This document shows, one piece after another, positions 26,975 through 36,170 of a stretch of 64,000 nucleotides of DNA (positions are counted from its first letter, which is position 1; each line of letters opens with the position of its first letter). The position numbers were made by a program, and so were the translations under genes. Source of the stretch: QHXQ01 sp963788965 (GTDB lineage: Bacteria; Acidobacteriota; Blastocatellia; Pyrinomonadales; Pyrinomonadaceae). The notes under the pieces are model-generated. The model made no database searches. It was not told the DNA's origin and worked only from the letters and a program-made list of their open reading frames with translations. The DNA is taken from NCBI GenBank assembly GCA_963788965.1, contig CAWBIK010000005.1, positions 2,108,001-2,172,000 on the forward strand, in the 5' to 3' direction.

Positions 26975-27010
26975 ATGTCTCACGATATTTACCATAAACT
27001 AGAGTTTAGC

Positions 27011-27098
27011 GTCTAACGCCCGAAATCGGCCGCCGCGCACGAGCCTTTAATGATAAGAAAGTTGCTGATTGCGCGTCCGCTGCATGCCATTGTTAGGC
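27011..27098 (-). other. attC-like site (d)
   Basis: On the minus strand it begins GCCTAACAATGGCATGCAGC and ends CGATTTCGGGCGTTAGAC, R'' GCCTAAC and R' GTTAGAC. Length 88 bases. The stop codon of the preceding cassette gene (TAA) lies within R'', a feature seen in some integron cassettes. Confidence 0.8.
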
Positions 27099-27378
27099 TG
27101 CGCCCTTCGGATCAGACCAGACTTCCGTCCCGATTGGCACATCCTCCTTTAAGATATCACTCGGTAGAAGGATTGCTAATGATCTATCTGGATCGTAGGG
27201 AATCGCACGTTCAATCCCAACAACCCTGGTGATGGCAGACGAACCATCCGGCCCGACGCAACTCGATAAAATCACCACTTCTCAGGCTGACCTGTTCCTT
27301 TTTCACGTCCGCCGCCAGAACAAGGCCACGCTTCTCGATCCAGAAGGTATCAAGAACAGTGAATAAGAGAGTGCTCAT
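27093..27378 (-). CDS. Small EF-Tu domain 2-like protein (integron cassette gene), frameshifted
   Basis: Two frames join into one protein of about 95 residues. ATG 27378 gives MSTLLFTVLDTFWIEKRGLV and SLRSGDFIELR; after a one-base shift near 27255 the other frame continues GPDGSSAITRVVGIERAIPY and ends LPSDILKEDVPIGTEVWSDP then KGAA. The pattern (F-x-V-x-D-x-F-x-I-x-x-R-G, GDxIEL, GIE, KxDVxxGxxVW) resembles translation-factor beta-barrel domain 2, as in EF-Tu; no GTPase domain is present. Stop TAA lies within R'' of attC (d). Function unknown; the shift may be an indel in the assembly. Confidence 0.55.
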
Positions 27379-27420
27379 AGCCTCGAAGATTGCCCACTCA
27401 ACTGTCAGAACAAATAAGCA

Positions 27421-27504
27421 GCCTAACACTCGCCATCAGCCGCCGTGCCGAAACCCGATTGATAAAAGTCAAGCGTGCGCGTCCGGTTCAGCGACTTGTT
27501 AGGC
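27421..27504 (-). other. attC-like site (e)
   Basis: On the minus strand it begins GCCTAACAAGTCGCTGAACC and ends GGCTGATGGCGAGTGTTAGGC, R'' GCCTAAC and R' GTTAGGC, 84 bases. It starts nine bases after the stop codon of the GrpB-family gene. Confidence 0.8.
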
Positions 27505-27513
27505 TGCCGGCTA

Positions 27514-28041
27514 CTAACCGGCCTGCGATGTGCGCCACTGTGCCGCCCTCCGGTCCATTTCTTTGATGAAGCCATCTTTGCCGTCCATATATCCATCTGG
27601 GCTCTGCGGGTGTTCCTCCGCCAATTGCCTCTTTAGCTCACTGTATCTTTGTGCATCTCCGGGATGAGCAATCATGTAGTCGCGGAACGCTAAGTGCCGC
27701 GCTACCTCCGCCGAGCCGGCCTCAAACGCGTGAATGTGATGAGTCCTGATTCCTGCCTGGTTATCCTTACGGAAGTACCGGCGGCCGGGGATGCCGTACT
27801 CACCCATCACTTCATAACCAAGTGACTCCATCGCCGCACTCTGCCCATCTACTTCAGTGATGGCTCTGACCTCGACTAACAGATCAATGACGGGCTTTGC
27901 ATATATGTTTGGAATAGCTGTGCTGCCGATGTGGTGGATGGCTACCGCATTCTCGCCTAGCGCAGCGGCAACATGCTGCGCTTCCGCCTCAAATGCATCT
28001 CGCCACTGAGGGTTGTGGGGAACAACTGCTACTTGCCTCAC
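27514..28041 (-). CDS. GrpB family protein (UPF0157), integron cassette gene
   Basis: A 175-residue protein with the family-type features VVPHNPQWRDAFEAE at the N-terminus, AIHHIGSTAIPNIYAKPVID in the middle (the nucleotidyltransferase-like core, IGSTAVPGL...KPxxD in the family) and RTHHIHAFEAGS. GrpB proteins are related to dephospho-CoA kinase-associated nucleotidyltransferase folds; their precise role is not settled. Start is GTG 28041 with GAGGTG about nine bases upstream. The stop lies nine bases before attC (e), so this is a clean cassette gene. Confidence 0.83.
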   Translation of the reverse strand: MRQVAVVPHNPQWRDAFEAEAQHVAAALGENAVAIHHIGSTAIPNIYAKPVIDLLVEVRAITEVDGQSAAMESLGYEVMGEYGIPGRRYFRKDNQAGIRTHHIHAFEAGSAEVARHLAFRDYMIAHPGDAQRYSELKRQLAEEHPQSPDGYMDGKDGFIKEMDRRAAQWRTSQAG

Positions 28042-28094
28042 GAACTAAGCACCTCACGAGTAGCTTGTAAACTATGCTGACCGCAGTTGCTCCA

Positions 28095-28262
28095 TCAGTC
28101 GCTCCACTTGCACGGCGTCCGCTTCGTTTGTTGGCCGGGGAACACTTTTACCGCTGTTGGCACATTCAGTTTGGTGTGGATGATGGTAGCCGTTTCAGTC
28201 GCGCGCCGCAGGTTGCTAGTTAAGACCTTGATGGAGTCGCTCGCCGGTATCAGCTTAATTTC
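28095..28262 (-). pseudogene. Histidine phosphatase family fragment in the cassette array
   Basis: The minus-strand frame between stops at 28265 and 28095 reads KLIPASDSIKVLTSNLRRAT then ETATIIHTKLN and VFPGQQTKRTPCKWSD, about 50 residues. SSNLRRAxxTAxxI is the conserved region of phosphoglycerate-mutase-like histidine phosphatases after the RHG motif; the catalytic RHG itself and the rest of the domain are absent. It occupies the gap between the GrpB and TIMP-like genes, where a cassette-ending attC would be expected, and suggests an old rearrangement or deletion there. Confidence 0.5.
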
Positions 28263-28702
28263 TTACCTTTGAGCAGTCGCCTGCGCTTGAGGTATGCCAA
28301 ATCTTCCTGCGCGTATGTCAAGAGGACTGTCCTCGTACAAATGTTAGTGCTCAGTGCTGGCCCAAGGCCCTGGGCATAGACCAGATACCTTTCGCCCACG
28401 CTGAAGGGGAAGCCACACAGGTTACTTGTATTAACCGTGAAGACCGTAACCTCAGCGGTGCGGAGCAACTTCCACGACTTCTCGACGCGAAACTTTACGG
28501 CCAACTCTTTGAGCCACGGGGTCAGCGGGGCGGCTTCGCCCTCGGTGATGGCGATGACTTTGCCGGAAAAGACAGCCGCGGCGGCGGCAAACCCGGCGGC
28601 CGGATCGCCTCTGAGGTGCATACAGGTACAAGCCAGACTCGTACTAGCACTCGCTACCAGAAAGAGAAGGATGCCGATGAATTGAAAGGTTACTTTCCGC
28701 AT
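28250..28702 (-). CDS. TIMP-like secreted protein (integron cassette gene)
   Basis: A 150-residue protein with a signal peptide (FIGILLFLVASASTSLA) directly followed by CTCMHL, the N-terminal Cys-x-Cys of tissue-inhibitor-of-metalloproteinase-like domains. Further family-like positions are AVFSGKVIAI, VEKSWKLL, CGFPFSVGERYLVYA and CTRTVLL, with Ala-Gln-Glu-Asp-Leu near the C-terminus. Bacterial TIMP-like domains are of unknown function; inhibition of metalloproteases is not shown. Its RBS region contains AGGAGG-like bases upstream of ATG 28702 (CCTCCTAAT on the plus strand). No attC directly follows it; a histidine phosphatase fragment does. Confidence 0.74.
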   Translation of the reverse strand: MRKVTFQFIGILLFLVASASTSLACTCMHLRGDPAAGFAAAAAVFSGKVIAITEGEAAPLTPWLKELAVKFRVEKSWKLLRTAEVTVFTVNTSNLCGFPFSVGERYLVYAQGLGPALSTNICTRTVLLTYAQEDLAYLKRRRLLKGKKLS

Positions 28703-28730
28703 ACTGCCCTCCTAATTATTCAATGCAGAA

Positions 28731-28839
28731 GCCTAACGCCCGATTAACCCGCGCCGAGCATGAAGCATCCAACACGTATTTGTAAAGACAAGCATGAAAG
28801 CCATGCTATCGAGGCTTCGGGTTGCATGAGTTGTTAGAT
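28731..28839 (-). other. attC-like site (f)
   Basis: On the minus strand it begins ATCTAACAACTCATGCAACC and ends GGTTAATCGGGCGTTAGGC, R'' ATCTAAC and R' GTTAGGC, 109 bases. It is nearly the same as site (c) in both halves and marks the right end of the visible array, 42 bases after the M28 peptidase stop codon. Confidence 0.82.
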
Positions 28840-28880
28840 TCAGCCCACGCGAATAAGATCGCCTGCCTTAAGTTCTGTTG

Positions 28881-30652
28881 CTACGGCACGGTCGGGTTTG
28901 GCGGCCCTTTCAACATCTCGTCGCGTTTGAGTTTGAACTCAGTGCCGGGTTTCCATTCGGGCAACTTGTCGCCCTGTGCGACGCGATAGCCGATGACCGT
29001 CAACAACTGCACGTCCTCAAGCGCGCCCGCCAAATCCCAGTCCGGTTTTATCTCGTCCGAAGGCTTGTGGTAATCCTTCTCCGTGTACTCGTCGCGCTTC
29101 TGCTTGCTGAAGTTCTCGGTCCTTGCCGATGTACTCTGTGCCTTCGCCCGTGTAGAGCGCGGGCACGCCCTGCTTGGCAAACTCGAAGTGGTCGGAGCGA
29201 TAGTAGAAACCTTTCTCCGGTTCGGGGTCAGGTTTGACCGTGCGACTTTGCACGGCGGCCGTCTCGCGCAACAGATCGATCGAGCGTGGTGTTGCCGTCG
29301 CCGACCATCACGATGTCTCTGGTGCGACCCCATTGGTTGATGCCGTCCATGTTGATGTTGGCGAGCGTGCGCGTCAGCGGATAGAGCGGCGTCTCGGCGT
29401 AGTACTTCGCGCCGAGCAAGCCCTTCTCTTCGGCGGTCACGGCGAGGAATAGCAGCGAACGCTTGGGCGGCGTCGGCAGTTTCGTGAACGCTTCGGCGAT
29501 CTCAAGCATCGACGCGATGCCGGAAGCGTTGTCAATCGCGCCGTTATAAATCTGATCGCCCGGCAGCTTCGGATCGCGCCCCAGGTGATCCCAGTGCGCG
29601 GTATAAACGACGTACTCGTCCTTGAGCTTCGCGTCCGAGCCTTCGAGCTTGGCCACGACGTTCTGCGAGTTGATCTCGCGCAGCGTGTTCTTAACTGACA
29701 AGTTCGCCTTCGCGTTCAGCGTCACGGGCCTGAAGTCTTTGCTCGGTGGCCGCCTTCTTCAATGCGTCGAAGTCCTGCCCGCCGGCCGTGAACAACTCCT
29801 TCGCGCGGTCGAGGCGCAGCCACGCCTCGAAGGCCGGCGCGCTTCATGTTCTTATCGGGCGTTTGGATGTCGAAGTTCTCGCGCGACCAACTGCCCGACA
29901 CGACTTCATAAGGATAACCGGCCGGCCCGTCTTCGTGGACGATGATCGCGGCGGCCGCGCCCTTCTCGGTCGCAATCTCATACTTGTAGGTCCAGCGGCC
30001 GTAGTAGGTCATCGCCTTGCCCTTGAACAGCTTCTCGTCGAGCTTCGTCGGGTCGTTCGCATCAGGCACGGCCGGGTCGTTGATGAGCATCACGATGGTC
30101 TTGCCGCGCACGTCCACGTCCTTGTAATCGTCCCAACCGTATTCGGGCGCGACCACGCCGTAGCCGACGAAGACGATATCGGAGTTCTCAACCTTCGACT
30201 CAGGCACGAAGCGACGCGAGACGGCGACGTAGTCCTGCGGGAACTGCAAATCAACACGCTTGCCGCCCGCCGTGAACGACGCCGCCGGCTGCGCCGTGAA
30301 GCCGACGAGCGGCACTTTCTGCACGTATGTCCCGTCGGGGTTGCCCGGCTTCAGGCCCAAGTCGTTTGAACTGCTCGGTGATGTAGTTGACCGATAGGTC
30401 CTCGCCCTTCGTGCCGGGGCCGCGCCCCTCATACTCGTCGGACGAGAGCACTTTGATGTGGTCGATTATCGTGTTGCTGCTGATGCTATCGAGCGCGGGC
30501 TTGAGTTCGGCCGGGAACGCGGCCGCCGTCGGCGCGTTTGTCGGCGCGTTTGTGTTCGCGGCCCTGTTGTCTTGGGGCGCGGGCTGCACGCAGGCAGTCG
30601 CCAGCGCGAGCATTGCGACGGGCAGCATGAAAGCAAGAACGTGCTTCGTCAT
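28881..30652 (-). pseudogene. M28-family aminopeptidase with PA domain, five frameshifts
   Basis: Pieces in several frames together make one secreted M28 peptidase of about 580 residues. The start is MTKHVLAFMLPVAMLALATA (lipoprotein-like signal) then DHIKVLSSDEYEGRGPGTKG. Later pieces are YGVVAPEYGWDDYKD and the PA-type AAAIIVHEDGPAGYPYE, the zinc-ligand region TAHWDHLGRDPKL, NGAIDNASGIASMLE and TAEEKGLLGAKYYAE, then YYRSDHFEFAKQGVPALYTG and the end DYHKPSDEIKPDWDL. Changes of frame occur near 30365, 29840, 29735, 29285 and 29120. RBS TTAGAGG precedes the start. Because so many breaks occur in one gene, a true pseudogene is possible, but the protein-level identity of each piece is high. Confidence 0.7.
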
Positions 30653-30787
30653 GATCGGTCGTGCCTCTAAGTTGTTGGGATCGAAGTTTGAACGAGCCTA
30701 AGTCAAATTCAGGCAAAAGGCAAAAGTTATAAACAGACCGCGCGGCCGGGTTCTGTCTGCATGTCTGCCCTGTGCCGGCACATTGTT

Positions 30788-31918
30788 TTAGCCGAAGCAG
30801 TAGAGCCGGCCGTCGCTTGAGCCGACGACGATGCGGCCGTAGGCGATGGCGGGCGAAGCCGAGACTGCGCCGCCCGTCTCGTACTCCCACACCTTCTGCC
30901 CCGACGCGAAGTCGAGCGCATAGATGCGCCCGTCGTTCGAGCCGACAAAGACGCGACCGCCCGCGAGTGCCGGTGATGATTCAACCCGCGCGCGCGTCTG
31001 GAACGACCATACGGCGCGGCCCGTGCGCGCGTCGATGCCGTGAACAAACTTGTCGCGCCCGCCGACGACCACGCGCCCGTCGGCGACGGCGGCCGACGAA
31101 TAGAAGGGAAACTGTCTCTGCGGGTGACGATAGCGCCAGCGTAGGCGGCGCGTCGTCAGGTTGACGCTCAGCACGTCGTTATTGAACGTCCCGTAGAACG
31201 CCGCACCGTCCATCAGCGACGGCGACGCGCCCGTGTACGCGCCCGACGTAACTTGAAAAGCTTGCTGACCGTCGCTGATGCGAATGGCGCGAAACGTTTC
31301 GTCGCAACCCGCGATGAGCGCGTGCCCGTTCCAGATGGCGGGCGTCGAATGGACGGGGCCGTTCGTCTTAAACTTCCAGACGAGTGCGCCGTTGCGCGCG
31401 TTCAAACAATAGAGATGACCGTCATACGAGCCGATCAGAATCTTATCGTCCACGGCCACGGGCGACGATTTGATCTCGCCGCCGGTCTTAAACGTCCACG
31501 CGCGCCGCCCGTCGCCCGCGCCCACGGCATGCAACGTCCCGCCGAGGTCGCCGACGTAAACCAACCCGTTCGCCACGCACGGCGACGATTCGCCGATGCC
31601 TTCGCGCGCGCCCGTCTGATAGCGCCAGCGCACCGCGCCTTGATCCAGACCGAGCGCCACCAACTCGCCCTTCTGCGAGCCGACGAAAACCGTGCGGCCC
31701 GCAATCGCCGCCGACGACTCAATCGCATCGCCCGCGTCGAAGGTCCACAACAGGCGCGGACTCCGCGACACGTCCGCCCGCGACACGCCCGTTAACTGTT
31801 GCGACCCGCGAAACTGCGACCAACTATCGGCCGCCGCTTGCGCGCGCACGCCGACCGGCACAAGCAGCGCGAGCGTCAACATAAGTATCTTTGTGCCGCG
31901 TTGAATAATTGACATCAT
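30788..31918 (-). CDS. Secreted PQQ-binding-like beta-propeller protein
   Basis: About 376 residues from ATG 31918, which opens an evident signal peptide (ILMLTLALLVPVGVRAQ); an upstream extension to 31987 derives from the palindrome at 31962 and is not genuine. The mature protein begins SWSQFRGSQQLTGV, and blades repeat the DGHLYCLNARNGALVWKF / SSPVAVDDKILIGSYDG pattern about seven times. Four further genes (ADH and three propeller proteins) lie upstream in the same orientation, so it may be the last gene of that unit. No catalytic residues are evident. Confidence 0.82.
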   Translation of the reverse strand: MMSIIQRGTKILMLTLALLVPVGVRAQAAADSWSQFRGSQQLTGVSRADVSRSPRLLWTFDAGDAIESSAAIAGRTVFVGSQKGELVALGLDQGAVRWRYQTGAREGIGESSPCVANGLVYVGDLGGTLHAVGAGDGRRAWTFKTGGEIKSSPVAVDDKILIGSYDGHLYCLNARNGALVWKFKTNGPVHSTPAIWNGHALIAGCDETFRAIRISDGQQAFQVTSGAYTGASPSLMDGAAFYGTFNNDVLSVNLTTRRLRWRYRHPQRQFPFYSSAAVADGRVVVGGRDKFVHGIDARTGRAVWSFQTRARVESSPALAGGRVFVGSNDGRIYALDFASGQKVWEYETGGAVSASPAIAYGRIVVGSSDGRLYCFG

Positions 31919-31961
31919 CAGTGCTTCCTGCCTTCGTCCAAATATCTTAAGAGCATGAACA

Positions 31962-32022
31962 TTAACCACAAAGACACGAAGACACAAAAGTGATTGTTAG
32001 TGTCTTCGTGTCTTTGTGGTTA
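31962..32022. repeat. Dispersed palindrome, family A copy 5
   Basis: A near-perfect inverted repeat, TTAACCACAAAGACACGAAG paired with CTTCGTGTCTTTGTGGTTAA. The TTAA at its right end provides the TAA stop of the alcohol dehydrogenase gene on the minus strand. Confidence 0.8.
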
Positions 32023-33162
32023 ATAAGCACATTCATAAATTCGCAACGCTGCGGCCGAGTCAAATGCACGCGGGTTGAAGCGCCCCGTCCATTGCGTCGC
32101 CGCTTCAATAGCGAGCATCTCAAGATCGTCTGCGGGCACGCCCACCCCGCGCAACGTTTGCTTGAGTCCGCCTGCCGCAGCTAGTTCTTCCAACCGCGCC
32201 GCCAAACGCGCGCCCGCGTCCTTTTCTGTGCCGCCGCAACCCGATGCCCGCAACAACTCGTCGTAGCGTGTCTCGACCTCTTGTGCGTTCCAGCGCACGA
32301 CGTGGGGCAGCAGGAGCGCGATGGCGACGCCATGCGTTGTGTCGTAGTGCTGCGTCAGTGGATTGGCGCAAGCGTGCGTCGCGCCGAGCATCGAGTGTTC
32401 GATGGCCGCCCCGGCGAAGTGTGCGCCGAGTTGCATTGCGCCGCGCGCCGTCGCATCGTGCGGTTCGATGAGGACGCGCTCGTAGTTCGCTTCGAGCAGC
32501 CGCCACGCTTCACGCGCGTACATATCGGAGAGCGGGTTGCGCCGTGTGCTGACATAGGCTTCGACCGCGTGCGCGATGGCGTCGTAGCCGGTGGCGGCCG
32601 TCACGGCACGCGGCTGCGAGATGGTGAGCAGCGGATCGAGCAGCGCGACGCGGAACGCGGCCGACGCATCGCCGCAGGCCATCTTCGCGTGCGTCTCCGC
32701 ATCGGAGATGAGCGCATAAGATTGTGCTTCGCTACCCGTGCCGGCGGTGGTCGGCACACCGATCATCGGCAGCAGCGCACGCGTCGTCTTGCCGTAGCCC
32801 TGATAGTCTTGCATCCGGCCGCCGTTCGTCAGCAGAAAGTTGATGCCCTTCGCGCAGTCGAGCGACGAGCCGCCGCCGAGAGCCACGAACGAATCAACGT
32901 CGTGCTGCGTCGCACAGGCGCGGCCCACGTCGATCATGCGCGTGTCGGGGTTGACGTTAAAATCGTGAAAGGGAACAACCGTCACGCCCGCACTGAGCAA
33001 AAACTGCGTCGCTTCCGCGACGTGCCCCGACGCGACGAGGCCGCTATCGGCGACGAGCAGCGTGCGTTGAAAGTGCAACGCACGCGCAAAGTCGCCGAGT
33101 TGCGCAAGCGCGCCCGCGCCGAAGACGACGCGCGTGCGGGGCTGAAAGTCGAAAGGCTGCAT
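32020..33162 (-). CDS. Iron-containing (type III) alcohol dehydrogenase
   Basis: A 380-residue protein of the Fe-ADH family. Nucleotide-binding GGGSSLDCAKGIN and IGVPTTAGTGSEAQSYALI are present. The metal ligands of the family appear as Asp in TGYDAIAHAVEAYV (Asp and His) and His in TTHGVAIALLLPHV. An NAD(P)-dependent alcohol/aldehyde interconversion is expected; substrate unknown. It sits inside a minus-strand run of PQQ-like propeller genes, 15 bases from the upstream one. ATG 33162 is used; TTG 33168 is an alternative without a better RBS. Confidence 0.86.
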   Translation of the reverse strand: MQPFDFQPRTRVVFGAGALAQLGDFARALHFQRTLLVADSGLVASGHVAEATQFLLSAGVTVVPFHDFNVNPDTRMIDVGRACATQHDVDSFVALGGGSSLDCAKGINFLLTNGGRMQDYQGYGKTTRALLPMIGVPTTAGTGSEAQSYALISDAETHAKMACGDASAAFRVALLDPLLTISQPRAVTAATGYDAIAHAVEAYVSTRRNPLSDMYAREAWRLLEANYERVLIEPHDATARGAMQLGAHFAGAAIEHSMLGATHACANPLTQHYDTTHGVAIALLLPHVVRWNAQEVETRYDELLRASGCGGTEKDAGARLAARLEELAAAGGLKQTLRGVGVPADDLEMLAIEAATQWTGRFNPRAFDSAAALRIYECAY

Positions 33163-33176
33163 GGACAAGAAAGCTG

Positions 33177-34526
33177 TTACCGGCCCGGCGCAGACGCTTC
33201 ACACTCGCAGACGCCGTACAGATAATTCTGCGCGCGGATGATGAGCGTGCCGTCGGAGATGGCGGGGGTCGCCATCAACGCCGTGCCCATCGGGTTCGTG
33301 GCCAGCAACTCGAACTTCGGCCCCGCTTTGACGACGTACACGTCGCCGTCTTCGCTCGCCAGATAAAGTTTGCCGTCGGCGGCGACGGGCGACGCGCTGA
33401 ACGTGCTCGGCAAACGCTCCTGATAGACGCGCTCGCCGGTCTTCGCCACATAAGCCGCGAGCACGCCGTTGTCGCCGCAGATATAAAGCAGGTCGCCGTA
33501 AACGAGCGGCGTGCCCGTGTAAGCACTGCCGCGACTCAAACGATAGGCGAGAAACTGATTCGACTCTTGCCCCGACTTTAGCGAAATGTCGCCGCTCGCG
33601 CCGGGGCGGAACGCATAGACGGGACTGCCGGCCGGATAACCGCCCGTCAAGAAAAAGAGATCGTGCGCGACGACGGGCGCGGGCATCTTGACCTCGCGGT
33701 TGTTGTCGTTGAAGCGCCACAGTTCTTTGCCGGTCAACGGATCGTAACCGCGTATGAAGCGCCCTGAGTTGCTGATCAACTCCGTGCGCGGCTTGCCTTC
33801 ATAAACAACGGGCGTGCTCCACGAAGGCAACTCGCCGCGTTCGACCTTCCAAGCCTGCTTGCCGGTTTGTTTATCGTAAGCCGCGATGAACGATTGCTTG
33901 TGCCCGTCGGCTTGCACGATGACGAGATTGTTATAGATGATCGGCGAGCTTGAATGACCCCATTCGGAAGTCGGATCGTCGGCCAGTCCGGGATTGAGCA
34001 CGCCGAGGTCTTGCTGCCAGAGCAGCTTGCCCGTCATGTCCCACGCGAACAAACCTTCCGAACCCATCAACGCGACGACGACTTGCCCGTCCGTCGCGGG
34101 TGTGGCGTTCGCCTGCGACGCCTTCACGTGCCTGCGTGCGCGCGGCACGCCTGCAAACGCCGTGCGTTCCCATAGCACGCGCCCGGTGCGCTTGTCGAGC
34201 GCGAAGATTTTCCAAGTGTGTTTGACATCATCACGCGCCGAGTCGATGTCACGATCCTTCGGCCGGAAGGTCGGGACGCTCGCACTGCTAATGGCCGTGA
34301 TGACGAAGACGCGCGCGCCCCAGACGACGGGGCTTGAGTGCGACAGGCCGGGAATCTGAGTCTTCCATTTAATGTGTATGTTCTTCGCGGCGTCCCAACT
34401 CGTGGGCGTCATGTGCCCTTCGGCCACGCCCGTCGCGTTCGGGCCGCGAAACTGCGGCCAGTTCTGCGCCGCCGCGTTAGCCGACAGAGCGCACAGACAA
34501 ATCAGCAGCGCGATGAAGCGGTTCAT
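33177..34526 (-). CDS. Secreted PQQ-binding-like beta-propeller protein
   Basis: About 449 residues from ATG 34526 with a signal peptide (FIALLICLCALSANAAAQ) followed by NWPQFRGPNATGVAEG. Blades carry ALDKRTGRVLWERTAF, AAYDKQTGKQAWKV, GYDPLTGKELWRF and SPVAADGKLYLASEDGDVYV. It is closely related in sequence to the proteins at 39548 and 41023, sharing the YxxRLPSTFSASPVAADGKLYLASEDGD block, so these arose by duplication. Gene spacing to the ADH is 15 bases and to the upstream propeller gene 66 bases. No RBS is strong, so the longer start at 34550 is possible. Confidence 0.82.
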   Translation of the reverse strand: MNRFIALLICLCALSANAAAQNWPQFRGPNATGVAEGHMTPTSWDAAKNIHIKWKTQIPGLSHSSPVVWGARVFVITAISSASVPTFRPKDRDIDSARDDVKHTWKIFALDKRTGRVLWERTAFAGVPRARRHVKASQANATPATDGQVVVALMGSEGLFAWDMTGKLLWQQDLGVLNPGLADDPTSEWGHSSSPIIYNNLVIVQADGHKQSFIAAYDKQTGKQAWKVERGELPSWSTPVVYEGKPRTELISNSGRFIRGYDPLTGKELWRFNDNNREVKMPAPVVAHDLFFLTGGYPAGSPVYAFRPGASGDISLKSGQESNQFLAYRLSRGSAYTGTPLVYGDLLYICGDNGVLAAYVAKTGERVYQERLPSTFSASPVAADGKLYLASEDGDVYVVKAGPKFELLATNPMGTALMATPAISDGTLIIRAQNYLYGVCECEASAPGR

Positions 34527-34591
34527 GCGATCTATGTTGAATGCGATCATGCAGGACAGGCCCGCCCCCTATCGCAAGCGGTACGGACTTG

Positions 34592-36112
<1,521 letters not shown>

Positions 36113-36140
36113 GTTTCAAACTCCACTTGGTTGTGTGCAT

Positions 36141-36170
36141 TTAACTGCCTACCGCCTACTGCTTACTGTT
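36141..36170. repeat. 7-bp tandem repeat, family D copy 2 (inverted relative to copy 1)
   Basis: Degenerate units TGCCTACCGCCTACTGCTTA in the opposite orientation to copy 1, in the spacer between two propeller genes. It supplies the TAG stop codon of the 36156-38363 gene (minus strand reads AGT AAG CAG TAG). Confidence 0.72.

Noticed and set aside
22533..28839. An integrase gene belonging to the array
   Set aside because: No tyrosine-recombinase-like protein appears in either strand within the window, so the array is described as integrase-free only for this window.
32281..33225. Long plus-strand frame antisense to the alcohol dehydrogenase
   Set aside because: High-GC shadow; the opposite frame has complete Fe-ADH motifs.
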